A stretch of 64,000 nucleotides of DNA, from contig NZ_CP048410.1 in NCBI RefSeq assembly GCF_019357415.1, positions 1,893,001 to 1,957,000 of the forward strand, in the 5' to 3' direction. The position numbers were made by a program, and so were the translations under genes. The notes below the pieces were generated by a model that did not search any database, was not told where the DNA came from, and saw nothing but the letters and a program-made list of their open reading frames with translations. Position 1 is the stretch's first letter; each line of letters opens with the position of its first letter. Shown here one piece after another: positions 1 through 7,969 of this stretch. Source of the stretch: Gramella sp. MT6. GTDB taxonomy: Bacteria > Bacteroidota > Bacteroidia > Flavobacteriales > Flavobacteriaceae.

Positions 1-117
1 TTTCATAATTTCCAGGTAGCGAGAACGCAATTCCTGAACATTTGGATACAACATTTCCGGAATATAGGCGCCGCCAAATTCTCCGTAATATCCTTTTTCA
101 TCGACCTGATAGCTCAT
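1..117 (-). CDS. trpB: Tryptophan synthase beta subunit TrpB (partial, N-terminus only)
   Basis: The first 39 codons are visible and the gene continues beyond the left edge. The translation begins MSYQVDEKGYYGEFGGAYIP, the typical TrpB N-terminus with the FGG-Y/F-P motif. TrpB condenses indole with serine to make tryptophan, using PLP, in complex with TrpA. The ATG sits one base after the trpF stop codon, so translation is probably coupled. It is the most distal trp gene in view; trpA would be expected next, outside the window. Confidence 0.95.
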   Translation of the reverse strand, partial: MSYQVDEKGYYGEFGGAYIPEMLYPNVQELRSRYLEIMK

Positions 118-118
118 C

Positions 119-832
119 TTATGAATTTATCTGTGTTTTGAAATCTTTCAATTCCTTTAATTTTTTTAATCCGGGTTTCAGCTCAAATTTGCTGTTAACA
201 TCTACAGCGTAAAGTAGATCCGGTTTGCCCTTTTGGTAAAAATAACTCTTTAACTCTGCAATGGCCTTGCCATGTTCCGGTCCAATTCCTCCACTAAGAA
301 AAAATGGAGTATTGGATGGATATTCTTTCAGGATCTGCCAGTTAAATTCGGTTCCGTTTCCTCCCCTGAAAGCTCCTTTAGTATCAAACAGGAAATAGTC
401 TACGATACCTTCGTAAGGCTTTATTTCCTGAAAATCGAAATCATCACCAACAGAAAATACCTTGATCATTTCAGGTGTATTTTCTGAACGTTGCAGTTCA
501 GATTTGAGATCCTTACAGAAACCTGCAGATTCTTCCCCGTGAAGCTGAACGGCATTTAGATTATATTTCGAAACTTTAGTGGTGATCTCTTCAATAGTAG
601 CATTCACGAAAACTCCAGTTTTCTTTATTTCCGAAGAAATTTCAGGAAGCTTATCGTCAAAATAACGTGGGGATTTATCATAGAAAATGAAACCCATATA
701 ATCGGGCTGAATTTCCGCAACCTGAAGCATGTTTCCAGGCTGCTGCATACCACAAACTTTGAAGCTCAATCCCAGGCTCTGTCCGGAAGCTGATACGAAA
801 AGACTTTTATCATTCATGCTATTTTCATTCAT
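119..832 (-). CDS. trpF: Phosphoribosylanthranilate isomerase TrpF
   Basis: Converts phosphoribosylanthranilate to CdRP, the third step of tryptophan synthesis, in the cytoplasm. The 237-residue protein has the family's KVCGM motif with the catalytic Cys at about residue 27, and the FDTKG/GG-GTEFNW stretch that carries the catalytic Asp and phosphate-binding Gly residues. About 24 residues precede the usual start of the (beta/alpha)8 barrel, slightly longer than in most relatives; an internal ATG at 817 is a possible alternative start. The ATG at 832 directly abuts the trpC stop codon (TAAATG), indicating tight coupling in the operon. Confidence 0.95.
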   Translation of the reverse strand: MNENSMNDKSLFVSASGQSLGLSFKVCGMQQPGNMLQVAEIQPDYMGFIFYDKSPRYFDDKLPEISSEIKKTGVFVNATIEEITTKVSKYNLNAVQLHGEESAGFCKDLKSELQRSENTPEMIKVFSVGDDFDFQEIKPYEGIVDYFLFDTKGAFRGGNGTEFNWQILKEYPSNTPFFLSGGIGPEHGKAIAELKSYFYQKGKPDLLYAVDVNSKFELKPGLKKLKELKDFKTQINS

Positions 833-1621
833 TTATCCGATAGATTTTAAGTTTCTGATAAATTCTCTGGCTGACGCACCTGGATCATCAGTTTTCATGA
901 AATTTTCTCCGATCAAAAAGCCCTGATAACCATAATTCTTAAGATCTGCTATGGCTTCAGTATTACTAATTCCACTTTCAGAAACCTTCACGAATTCATC
1001 AGGAATTAACTTAGCCAGATTTTTAGAATTATCAATACTTACTTCAAAGGTCTTTAGATTTCTATTATTAACCCCAATCATATCGGCATTTACCTTTAAA
1101 GATTTCTTCAATTCTTCCTCATTATGAACTTCCAGTAAAACATCCATACCAAGGGATTTTGCTGAATTAGCAAGGTGAATCAGTTGTTTTTCGGTCAAAA
1201 CTGCGGCGATCAAAAGGATCACATCCGCACCATAAGCCTTTGCTTCAAGGATCTGATATTCATCTATCATAAAATCTTTCCGGAGAACGGGTAAATTAAC
1301 CGAAGCCCTGGCATACAAAAGATCTTCCAGGGAGCCACCAAAATACTTGCCATCGGTAAGTACTGAAATTCCTGAAACATCAGCATCTTCATAGCCTTTA
1401 ACGACATCCTGAACATTCAGATTCTGGTTGATCACAGATTTTGAAGGTGATCTTCTTTTATGTTCTGCAATAATACCCGAGCCGGTTCTTAAATTTTCAG
1501 CCAGAGAAATACATTTTCTGTCGAATAGAACTGAATTCTTCAGTTGTGAAACCGGGATCAGTGATTTTTTTAATTCAACTTCCTTGAATTTATCTGCAAT
1601 GATCTTATCGAGAATGTTCAT
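833..1621 (-). CDS. trpC: Indole-3-glycerol phosphate synthase TrpC
   Basis: Closes the indole ring, converting CdRP to indole-3-glycerol phosphate. The 262-residue length fits a monofunctional TrpC, with trpF as a separate gene. The EHKRRSPSK motif near residues 53-61 carries the catalytic lysine. Other family motifs are visible: VLRKDFM near the middle, GVNNRNL, and SESGI towards the C-terminus. It lies 5 bases after trpD and abuts trpF, so it is clearly in the same transcript. Confidence 0.96.
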   Translation of the reverse strand: MNILDKIIADKFKEVELKKSLIPVSQLKNSVLFDRKCISLAENLRTGSGIIAEHKRRSPSKSVINQNLNVQDVVKGYEDADVSGISVLTDGKYFGGSLEDLLYARASVNLPVLRKDFMIDEYQILEAKAYGADVILLIAAVLTEKQLIHLANSAKSLGMDVLLEVHNEEELKKSLKVNADMIGVNNRNLKTFEVSIDNSKNLAKLIPDEFVKVSESGISNTEAIADLKNYGYQGFLIGENFMKTDDPGASAREFIRNLKSIG

Positions 1622-1626
1622 TTAAT

Positions 1627-2622
1627 TCAATTTTGACTTAATTCCTGTAATTTTTTAAAACTTTCCAGTGCTTTCCCAGATTCCAATGATTCTTTAGCTG
1701 CCGCAAAACCATCTTGCGGACTCAGATTTCTGGAGGTAGCAATCGCCATTCCGGCATTGGCGCAAACTACATTATTTTGAGCCTCGGTGCCTTTTCCTTT
1801 TAGAATATTCATTAGAATTTCTCCAGAACTTTCAATAGATCCACCACCCGCAATTTCCGATTGTGTTAACTGTGAAACTCCGAAATCTGAAGGTTTTAAA
1901 ATTCTTTCAGAATTATTGCTGATGCTTTTAGTTTCTCCGGTAAGCGAGATCTCATCATAGCCATCTAAGGCATGTAAAATTGTATAGTTCTTATCGGTAT
2001 TCTGATAAAGATAAGCATACATTCTGGCTAATTCCAGACTAAAAACTCCCACGAGTTGATTCTTTGGAAAAGCAGGATTTACCATAGGTCCCAACATATT
2101 GAAGAATGTTTTCACTGCCAGGCTTTTCCTAACAGGACCTACATTTTTCATAGCGGGATGGAATAAAGGAGCGTGAAGGATACAAATATTGGCCTCGGCG
2201 ATACACTTTTCTAGAAATCCGGCATCGTTACTGAATTTAATCCCAAGAGACTCCATCACGTTAGAACTTCCGCTAACCGAGGAAACACCATAGTTACCGT
2301 GCTTGGCAACTTTTACTCCAGAGCCGGCCGTGACAAATGATGAGGTTGTGGAAATATTGAAAGTATCTTTTCCGTCACCACCAGTTCCGCAGAGATCTAC
2401 AGCATCATAACCCGAAAGGTCAACTTTGAGACATAGTTCAAGCAAAGCGTCCCTGAAACCTTCCAATTCTTCAATGGTAATGCTCCGCATCATATAAACT
2501 GTTAGAAAAGCAGCGATCTGGGTATCGTTGTATTTGCCTTCAGAAATATTAAAGATTACCTGCTTGGCCTCCTCTGTGCTTATTGTTTCGTGGCTGATAA
2601 GCCTGTTTAGTAGTTCTTTCAT
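1627..2622 (-). CDS. trpD: Anthranilate phosphoribosyltransferase TrpD
   Basis: Transfers phosphoribose from PRPP to anthranilate, the second committed step of tryptophan synthesis. The 331-residue protein has an N-terminal helical domain and the PRPP-binding motif CGTGGDGKDTFNIST at about residues 78-92. KHGNYGVSS and the LGPMVNP stretch are also characteristic. It lies 3 bases downstream of trpG. It is a stand-alone TrpD, not a TrpG-TrpD fusion as in some enterobacteria. Confidence 0.96.
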   Translation of the reverse strand: MKELLNRLISHETISTEEAKQVIFNISEGKYNDTQIAAFLTVYMMRSITIEELEGFRDALLELCLKVDLSGYDAVDLCGTGGDGKDTFNISTTSSFVTAGSGVKVAKHGNYGVSSVSGSSNVMESLGIKFSNDAGFLEKCIAEANICILHAPLFHPAMKNVGPVRKSLAVKTFFNMLGPMVNPAFPKNQLVGVFSLELARMYAYLYQNTDKNYTILHALDGYDEISLTGETKSISNNSERILKPSDFGVSQLTQSEIAGGGSIESSGEILMNILKGKGTEAQNNVVCANAGMAIATSRNLSPQDGFAAAKESLESGKALESFKKLQELSQN

Positions 2623-2625
2623 TCT

Positions 2626-3243
2626 TTAAATTTCGTGCTCAGGTTTTACTTCCGATTTTTCTGTTTCCCGGTTAGGTTCATATTCTACCCAATTCTGGAT
2701 CATTTTTTTACCTTCCGGGGTAAGAACAGATTCGGGATGAAACTGAACTCCACGAACATCATATTCTTTATGTCTTAAAGACATTATCTCACCTTTTTCA
2801 TCATAACTGGTCGCCTGTAAAACAGGAGGGAGGTTTTTTTCAACCACCCATGAATGATAACGTCCAACTTGCAATTCTTTATTGAGTCCTTTAAATATAT
2901 ATTCATCATCTACAAAAAGATCTATTCTGGTAGCTACACCATGGTATACATCGTCCAGATTCAGCAAGGTGCCGCCAAACACTTCACCAATGGCCTGCAT
3001 CCCCAGACAAACGCCGAGTATGCTTTTTGTAGCGGCATATTTTTCAATAATTGGCTTTAACAAACCTGCTTCATCAGGAATTCCAGGTCCCGGTGATAAT
3101 AAGATCTTATCGTAATCTTCAACATCATCAATATGTAGCTGGTCATTTCGTCTTACCACAACTTTACAATCCAGTTCTTCCAGGTAGTGTACCAGGTTGT
3201 AAACGAAAGAATCGTAGTTATCTATCACTAATATTTTTTTCAT
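2626..3243 (-). CDS. trpG: Anthranilate synthase component II (glutamine amidotransferase) TrpG
   Basis: Supplies ammonia from glutamine to TrpE for anthranilate formation. It is a class I glutamine amidotransferase: KILVIDNYDSF start, oxyanion loop SPGPG, nucleophile Cys in GVCLGMQ (about residue 79), and the HPES motif carrying the catalytic His/Glu. The start at 3243 gives the canonical MKKILVIDNYDSF N-terminus; an ATG at 3252, one base after the trpE stop, is equally compatible with coupling, and a longer frame from 3276 would overlap trpE. The family also serves p-aminobenzoate synthesis (PabA), and a dual role cannot be excluded from sequence alone. Confidence 0.94.
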   Translation of the reverse strand: MKKILVIDNYDSFVYNLVHYLEELDCKVVVRRNDQLHIDDVEDYDKILLSPGPGIPDEAGLLKPIIEKYAATKSILGVCLGMQAIGEVFGGTLLNLDDVYHGVATRIDLFVDDEYIFKGLNKELQVGRYHSWVVEKNLPPVLQATSYDEKGEIMSLRHKEYDVRGVQFHPESVLTPEGKKMIQNWVEYEPNRETEKSEVKPEHEI

Positions 3244-3253
3244 CTCTTTCATT

Positions 3254-4648
3254 CTAGATTTCTTCAGCAATTTCAAGGGCTTTCGTTAAAGCACCAAGTT
3301 TATTATAGACTTCCTTTAATTCATTTTCAGGTTTAGATTCTGAAACTATTCCCGCGCCGGCCTGATAATGCAATTCGTGATTCTTGCTTACGAAGGACCT
3401 GATGATAATGGCGTGATTGAAGTTGCCTTCAAAATCCATAAATCCAATTGCTCCACCATAAGCACTACGGTTCACATTCTCGAATTTTTCGATCAGTTTT
3501 AGCGCCATAGGTTTAGGTGCTCCACTCAATGTGCCTGCAGGGAATGTGTCTGCCACTATTTGGGAAGTTGCAACATTGGGGTCTTTCTTACCAGTTACCT
3601 TGCTCACCAGGTGGATCACATGGGAAAAGAATTGTATTTCCTTGTAATTCTCTACTTTAACATCGCTGCCATTTCGGCTAAGATCATTTCTGGCAAGATC
3701 TACCAGCATAACATGTTCCGAATTTTCTTTTTCGTCTGCTGCCAGCTCCTTCGCTATTTCAGCATCTTTTTCGTCATTCCCGGTTCTTCTGAAGGTGCCG
3801 GCGATTGGATGAATTTCTGCTCTTCCTTTATCAACTATCAGCTGAGCTTCTGGCGAACTTCCAAAAATTTTAAAATTTCCATAGTCGAAATAAAACAGGT
3901 AAGGGGATGGGTTCACATTTCTAAGTGCGCGATACACATTGAATTCGTCTCCTTTGAATTTCTGAGAGAACCTTCTTGAAAGTACAAGCTGAAAAACATC
4001 ACCTCTATGGCAATGTTCTTTGGCAGCCAGGACTACCGATTTATATTCTTCATCGGTTAAATTAGAAACCGCATCTTCGTGTCTGCTAAAATTATACGAA
4101 GCGAAATTCTTCACTTTCAATAATTGCTCGATCTCATCGATCTTATTTTCTGAATTGTAAGAGTGATCAAAAATATATGCTTCATTCTTGAAATGATTGA
4201 TCGCTATTATATTCTGATATACCGCGTAATAAATATCCGGGATCTTAAGGTCTTTTTCTTTTCTGGTCACCTCGACATTTTCAAAATATCTAACCGAGTC
4301 GTAGGCTATATATCCAAAAAGGCCATTATTGATAAATTTAAATTCCGAAGAATCGGCTTTGAACTGTTGAGAGAACTTTTGAATTTCCTGTGGGACAGAT
4401 ACTGAGGAATCAACATTTAAAGTCTTTATTTCTCCATCTGGAAACGTAGAGGTGATCACCTCATTTTCCAGTTTAAATGAAGCGACAGGATTACAACAGA
4501 TATAAGAAAAGCTGTTGTCGCTAGCATGATAATCGCTACTTTCCAGCAATAAACTGTTTGGATATTTGTCCCGTAACTTCAGATATATGCTTACCGGTGT
4601 AATGGTATCAGCAAGTATCTTTTTATAAGTTGTATTTAATTCGAACAT
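3254..4648 (-). CDS. trpE: Anthranilate synthase component I TrpE
   Basis: Converts chorismate to anthranilate with ammonia from TrpG, the committed step to tryptophan. The 464-residue protein has the chorismate-binding domain in its C-terminal half (SGAPKPMA, GAIGFMDFEGN, QAGAGIV). Near the N-terminus it has LLES at about residues 34-37 followed exactly ten residues later by Ser48; LLES-X10-S is the known tryptophan feedback-inhibition motif of TrpE, so allosteric control is probable. It is the first structural gene of the operon, 21 bases after an attenuator terminator and leader-peptide gene. Confidence 0.96.
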   Translation of the reverse strand: MFELNTTYKKILADTITPVSIYLKLRDKYPNSLLLESSDYHASDNSFSYICCNPVASFKLENEVITSTFPDGEIKTLNVDSSVSVPQEIQKFSQQFKADSSEFKFINNGLFGYIAYDSVRYFENVEVTRKEKDLKIPDIYYAVYQNIIAINHFKNEAYIFDHSYNSENKIDEIEQLLKVKNFASYNFSRHEDAVSNLTDEEYKSVVLAAKEHCHRGDVFQLVLSRRFSQKFKGDEFNVYRALRNVNPSPYLFYFDYGNFKIFGSSPEAQLIVDKGRAEIHPIAGTFRRTGNDEKDAEIAKELAADEKENSEHVMLVDLARNDLSRNGSDVKVENYKEIQFFSHVIHLVSKVTGKKDPNVATSQIVADTFPAGTLSGAPKPMALKLIEKFENVNRSAYGGAIGFMDFEGNFNHAIIIRSFVSKNHELHYQAGAGIVSESKPENELKEVYNKLGALTKALEIAEEI

Positions 4649-4669
4649 TGAATGTTGATTTTTAGCAAT

Positions 4670-4700
4670 AAAAAAAAGGCTTGTCGTGAGACAAGCCTTT
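4670..4700 (-). terminator. trp attenuator terminator hairpin
   Basis: An 11-bp perfect stem (4675-4685 with 4690-4700) with a 4-base TCAC loop is followed on the minus strand by a run of Ts, ending 21 bases before the trpE start. A terminator inside a leader, upstream of a biosynthetic gene, is the hallmark of attenuation. Its loop and upper stem read CTCACGA (minus strand, 4690-4684), a perfect complement of TCGTGAG at 4737-4731, which overlaps the stop of the leader peptide. Forming that 7-bp alternative helix would open the top of the terminator. Confidence 0.93.
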
Positions 4701-4731
4701 GTAATTTCTATTATGGAAATAGCAGTTTAGC

Positions 4732-4788
4732 TCACGAAGTTTGACGTAAGTTATTCCACCACCAGTTATTTCTTTTCATTGTAAACAT
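4732..4788 (-). CDS. trpL: trp operon leader peptide (TrpL) with three consecutive Trp codons
   Basis: An 18-codon frame reads MFTMKRNNWWWNNLRQTS then TGA. Three adjacent TGG codons (4764-4756) in a short frame directly upstream of an attenuator and trpE identify it as a leader peptide sensing Trp-tRNA. A ribosome stalled on the Trp codons would leave 4737-4731 free to pair with the terminator loop and permit transcription. A ribosome reaching the stop codon would cover that segment and allow termination. The second ATG (4779) gives a 15-residue version and may be the real start, because the predicted transcription start lies almost on the first ATG. Confidence 0.9.
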   Translation of the reverse strand: MFTMKRNNWWWNNLRQTS

Positions 4789-4793
4789 GACTT

Positions 4794-4824
4794 CAAATAT
4801 AGAGATCAAATTTTTCATAACAAA
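4794..4824 (-). promoter_or_regulatory. Bacteroidota-type promoter of the trp operon
   Basis: On the minus strand, TTTG (4824-4821) is followed by 19 bases and TATATTTG (4801-4794), a full match to the Bacteroidota sigma pattern TTTG-N19-TAnnTTTG. Transcription would begin about 5-7 bases further, near 4788, at the start of the leader-peptide frame. Confidence 0.75.
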
Positions 4825-4835
4825 CCTTTTTCCAT

Positions 4836-4865
4836 AAAAAAATCCCGGAAGTAGGGTTCCGGGAT
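4836..4865 (-). terminator. Terminator of the yceI transcript
   Basis: A 9-bp perfect GC-containing stem (4842-4850 with 4857-4865) is followed by six to seven Ts on the minus strand. It ends the marR-nitroreductase-yceI transcript a few bases after the yceI stop and just before the trp promoter. Confidence 0.9.
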
Positions 4866-4872
4866 CTCATAA

Positions 4873-5442
4873 TTAGAACTTAAGATTTACATCAAGTTCA
4901 AAATTGTCATATATAGTCTTATCTCCAAGGTTATCAAAGAAACTTCCAGAACCATATCTTACATTATATTTCGATCTGTCAATGGTAAGATTAGTTGTAG
5001 CAGAATCTCCGTTCATCACGAGGTCAAAGGTAATAGGATGTGTTTCGTTCTTGATGGTAAGATCTCCAACAATACCATACTTTCCATTTCCTTTTGAAGC
5101 TGCACTTGTAATAATAAGTTTCGCAGTTGGATGTTTTTCAACTCCGAAGAAATCTTCAGACTTTAAATGTCCTTCAAGTTTTCCTTTATTCTCGCCGGTA
5201 AGATCTGTAACTGTGATGGTGCTCATATCCATTACAAATTCACCACCAACTATTTTCTCATCTTCCAGCATTAAATGCCCACTTTCCAGCTTAATGGTTC
5301 CATTGTGAGATCCGGTAACCTTTTCTCCGGTCCATTCTACTGTACTAGCTTCTACATTAACTTCTTTCTTGGTGTTGGTAAAAGCAACGGTTGTTAAAAC
5401 GATTACTGTGGCAATTCCGCCTTTTAAAATTCTATTTTTCAT
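4873..5442 (-). CDS. YceI family periplasmic protein
   Basis: A 189-residue secreted protein: a basic start, a hydrophobic stretch (about residues 8-22), then an 8-stranded YceI lipocalin-like barrel. Family motifs visible include VEWTGEKVTGSHNGTI near the start, LKSEDFF and HPTAKL in the middle, and a DL-IKNETHPI strand. YceI proteins bind isoprenoid-type lipids in the periplasm; the ligand here is unknown. It is the last gene of a three-gene operon, 19 bases after the nitroreductase gene, so co-regulation by the MarR protein is likely. Confidence 0.9.
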   Translation of the reverse strand: MKNRILKGGIATVIVLTTVAFTNTKKEVNVEASTVEWTGEKVTGSHNGTIKLESGHLMLEDEKIVGGEFVMDMSTITVTDLTGENKGKLEGHLKSEDFFGVEKHPTAKLIITSAASKGNGKYGIVGDLTIKNETHPITFDLVMNGDSATTNLTIDRSKYNVRYGSGSFFDNLGDKTIYDNFELDVNLKF

Positions 5443-5461
5443 AATTGTTCAATTTTTGTTT

Positions 5462-6115
5462 TTAAATTACTTCTATTAAATCTGATTTTGATTTTCTTAC
5501 TTTCGATAAATGTTGATATTGATCTTCTTCGCTTCTGTATCCAATTGGAGCAATTACAGCAGTGGTAAGATTTTTATCTGCCAGTCCAAGGATCTCATCA
5601 AACTTTTCGGCATCAAAACCTTCCATAGGGCAGGTGTCAATTTTTAAATTTGCCGCTGCTGATAATAGATTTCCAAGCGCTATGTAAGCTTGTTTCGCCG
5701 CCCACGTATTTTGTTTATCGGCTGGAAGTTGAAGCGTTGTATTTTTGATCATATCTTCCATTCCTTTCAGGTCGTCTCTAGACATATTTCTGGTTTCAGC
5801 AATATTATCCAGATAAGTGTTTACATATGCTTCGCTTACAGATTTAAGATTAGCGAAAACCAATACGCAAGAAGCATCTGTTACTTGATTTTGATTCCAG
5901 GCTACAGCTTTTAATTGCTCTCTGGTTTTTTGATCTTTAACAACAATTACTTCATAAGGTTGCAATCCATAAGAAGATGCAGTTAACTGAATACTTTCTA
6001 GTAAAGTATTTAGATCAGTTTCACTAATTTCTTTTTCTGAATTGAATTTCTTCGTAGCATATCGCCAGTTAAGATCTTCGTTATAGGTACTTTTCGTATT
6101 AACTTCTAAGCTCAT
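5462..6115 (-). CDS. NAD(P)H-dependent nitroreductase family oxidoreductase
   Basis: A 217-residue FMN-dependent flavoprotein of the NfsB/FRase I type. The N-terminal RYATKKFN motif and the SSYGLQPYEVIVVKD segment are typical FMN-binding positions, and the CPMEGFDAEKFDEILGL stretch is the family's late conserved block. It probably reduces nitroaromatics or quinones with NAD(P)H in the cytosol; the physiological substrate is unknown. The start codon lies inside the end of the marR gene (17-bp overlap), so the two are translationally coupled. Confidence 0.92.
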   Translation of the reverse strand: MSLEVNTKSTYNEDLNWRYATKKFNSEKEISETDLNTLLESIQLTASSYGLQPYEVIVVKDQKTREQLKAVAWNQNQVTDASCVLVFANLKSVSEAYVNTYLDNIAETRNMSRDDLKGMEDMIKNTTLQLPADKQNTWAAKQAYIALGNLLSAAANLKIDTCPMEGFDAEKFDEILGLADKNLTTAVIAPIGYRSEEDQYQHLSKVRKSKSDLIEVI

Positions 6116-6551
6116 TTAATTTAGTATTTAGTGATAATAATTCCTTTTCATTTATATTCTTAGCAAAATCGTTTTCAACTTTATCGATAACCGGATCAAT
6201 ATCAGCAAGGAGTTTCATGCCGGTTTCGGTTATCCTTATTTCAACTTTTCTACGATTAGATGGGCAAACAATTCTTTCGCATAATTTCTTATCCACGAGT
6301 TTGTCTACTAATCTTGTTGTATTACTCATCTTACTCACCATTCTTTCCTGAATGGTAGAGAGGTTTGCTGGTTTCCCCTTCTGACCTCTTAAAATTCGAA
6401 GAACATTAAATTGCTGAGAACTAATTCCGAAAGGTTTAATCGCTTCCTGTATCTTATCACTTATGTGATTTGCGGTAACTATTAAATTTAAAGCCAGCTT
6501 TTTGGAAGGCGACATAATATCTTTGGTTTTTAGTAACTCTTCAATATTCAT
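6099..6551 (-). CDS. MarR family transcriptional regulator
   Basis: A winged-helix repressor of about 150 residues. The recognition region (PANLSTIQERMVSKMSNTTRLVDKLVDK) and the wing (SNRRKVEIRITETG) match the MarR fold. The ATG at 6551 is preferred; longer frames to a TTG at 6578 run through the predicted promoter and operator. It heads the operon with the nitroreductase and yceI and likely autorepresses it, being released by a phenolic or quinone-like ligand; that ligand is an inference from the family. Confidence 0.92.
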   Translation of the reverse strand: MNIEELLKTKDIMSPSKKLALNLIVTANHISDKIQEAIKPFGISSQQFNVLRILRGQKGKPANLSTIQERMVSKMSNTTRLVDKLVDKKLCERIVCPSNRRKVEIRITETGMKLLADIDPVIDKVENDFAKNINEKELLSLNTKLNELRS

Positions 6552-6583
6552 TTGTATAAACAACATTTGTATGTACAAATATA
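6550..6583 (-). promoter_or_regulatory. marR operon -7 box with overlapping palindromic operator
   Basis: ATTTGTATGTACAAAT (6565-6580) is a palindrome with 7-bp arms and a 2-base centre. A half copy, ATTTGTAT, recurs at 6550-6557, 15 bases away. On the minus strand TATATTTG (6583-6576) is a perfect -7 box that overlaps the palindrome, so a bound MarR dimer would block RNA polymerase. No good -33 match was found. Confidence 0.7.
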
Positions 6584-6642
6584 CTATGTTTTAAATATGA
6601 GTTCTTTAATATTCTGTTAAAATTTTTACTCATATTGCCAGG

Positions 6643-6675
6643 TTTGCTTCAGAAAAAAAAATGGGCTTATATTTA
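6643..6675 (+). promoter_or_regulatory. Probable promoter of the rhodanese gene
   Basis: TTTG (6643-6646), 21 bases, then TATATTTA (6668-6675): one mismatch to the Bacteroidota pattern. The start codon follows 28 bases later. Confidence 0.5.
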
Positions 6676-6703
6676 CAATACCATAAAATTTAATGTTACT
6701 ACT

Positions 6704-7018
6704 ATGAAAGAATTAAGTCAGGAAGAATGGCAGGATAAATTAAAGAATGATGATGAAGCTGTCATTCTTGATGTAAGAACTGAAGAAGAGGTAGAAGAAG
6801 GATATATACCTAATTCAAAAAATATAGATATATATAAAGGGCAGGGATTTATTAATGAAGTTGAGAAATTAGACAAATCCAAGCATTATTATATTTACTG
6901 TCGTTCGGGTAAAAGAAGTTCCCAGGCTTGTACTCTATTAGATCAAATGGGGTTTAGTGAGACCTATAATTTACTTGGAGGTTTTTCTGAATGGGAAGGA
7001 GAAAAAACTACAGATTAA
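6704..7018 (+). CDS. Single-domain rhodanese-like protein
   Basis: A 104-residue cytosolic rhodanese domain. The active-site loop CRSGKRSSQ has its Cys at about residue 66, and VILDVRTEEEVEEGYIP is the standard N-terminal motif (CH2A-like). Such proteins carry sulfane sulfur for persulfide transfer or detoxification. The ATG at 6704 starts exactly at the domain (MKELSQEEW); an upstream in-frame ATG at 6635 would add 23 residues that overlap the predicted promoter, so it is not chosen. Confidence 0.88.
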   Translation: MKELSQEEWQDKLKNDDEAVILDVRTEEEVEEGYIPNSKNIDIYKGQGFINEVEKLDKSKHYYIYCRSGKRSSQACTLLDQMGFSETYNLLGGFSEWEGEKTTD

Positions 7019-7041
7019 TTTAAAACATTATAAAAGTCTAA

Positions 7042-7065
7042 AGCACCAATAGTTGGTGCTTTTTT
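7042..7065 (+). terminator. Terminator after the rhodanese gene
   Basis: Stem AGCACCAA/TTGGTGCT with a TAG loop, followed by six Ts. Confidence 0.9.
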
Positions 7066-7173
7066 GTTTGTTAGATACTCAAGCCGAATTTTTTACGTTA
7101 AAAACATAGGTTCAACTATTTGATTAGTCTATTAAATTGATATATTTAACCCCATAAGTCCGCGAATTATACT

Positions 7174-7869
7174 ATGATTATGAATAAAGCACTTTGTCTA
7201 CTTGTTATTGGTTTGTTATGCTTTTCAGCGACTAACGCTCAGGAATTTAGCTTTGGTATTAAAGGAGGTCCCAGTTATGTAATGGGAGGTCAGATCACAG
7301 GTAGAGTAGGCGGCGGTACCGATTTTGGTGGTACGGTAGAGGCCGATTCCAAATTCAAATATCACGGTGGTGCATTTTTTGAAGTTAGATTTGATAAATT
7401 TTTGCTAAGACCGGAACTTATTTATAGTGCAATGGAAACTGAATTTGATTTTCCTCTTCAACCATCGATTTTTGCGATTGAAAAAATTAGTGTTCCTTTA
7501 CTATTTGGATATAACGTCTGGGGACCGATAGATATTTATGCAGGTCCTGCTTACCAGAAAATTCTTGAATCAACTCTAGAAGGTAATGAACCCAATCCGT
7601 CTGTCATTGTTCAAAATAGTCCCTTAGCAGCACAAGTTGGTATAAAAGCCGGTTTTGGTAGGTTTGAATTAGATCTTCGTTACGATCGTAGTTTAGCAAC
7701 AGCTGAATCCTATAGATTGGATATTAAAGAAAACAATCCAGGAGGTTATGGTATTAATACTGCAGATTTTGATGATTCAAGATTGAACCAAATCTTGTTA
7801 AGTATAAGTTTTAAAATATTTGACAGTGCTGCTAATCCTGGACGAAGAAAAGGTGGCTGTTATTTCTAA
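7174..7869 (+). CDS. Outer-membrane beta-barrel protein (porin/OmpW-like)
   Basis: A 231-residue protein with a signal peptide (about residues 1-22, ending TNAQ) followed by alternating beta-strands rich in Gly and aromatic residues: EFSFGIKGGPSYVMGG, KYHGGAFFEVRF, RPELIYS, LFGYNVWGPIDIYAGPAY and a final strand ILLSISFKIF. This is the eight-stranded outer-membrane barrel type common in Bacteroidota. Function unknown, probably structural or small-solute. ATGs at 7174 and 7180 are both plausible starts. It has its own terminator and no operon partners. Confidence 0.85.
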   Translation: MIMNKALCLLVIGLLCFSATNAQEFSFGIKGGPSYVMGGQITGRVGGGTDFGGTVEADSKFKYHGGAFFEVRFDKFLLRPELIYSAMETEFDFPLQPSIFAIEKISVPLLFGYNVWGPIDIYAGPAYQKILESTLEGNEPNPSVIVQNSPLAAQVGIKAGFGRFELDLRYDRSLATAESYRLDIKENNPGGYGINTADFDDSRLNQILLSISFKIFDSAANPGRRKGGCYF

Positions 7870-7899
7870 GGTAGAAATTTAATTTAGAATAATATAAAG

Positions 7900-7923
7900 T
7901 GCTCCGTTAGCGGAGCATTTTTT
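7900..7923 (+). terminator. Terminator after the beta-barrel gene
   Basis: Stem TGCTCCG/CGGAGCA with loop TTAG followed by six Ts. Confidence 0.9.
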
Positions 7924-7937
7924 ATATCAGCATATAT

Positions 7938-7968
7938 TAAAAAAGGGACAATGCCTGTTGTCCCTTTT
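7938..7968 (-). terminator. Bidirectional hairpin, probably a minus-strand terminator
   Basis: An 11-bp perfect stem (7941-7951 with 7958-7968) and a 6-base loop, followed on the minus strand by six Ts. It lies 210 bases downstream of the HD-domain gene, so it either ends that transcript late or ends an unannotated RNA encoded between them. Confidence 0.75.
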
Positions 7969-7969
7969 C

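Noticed and set aside
3560..3979. 139-codon frame antisense to trpE
   Set aside because: Lies wholly inside a well-supported gene on the other strand and has no domain or start-site support.
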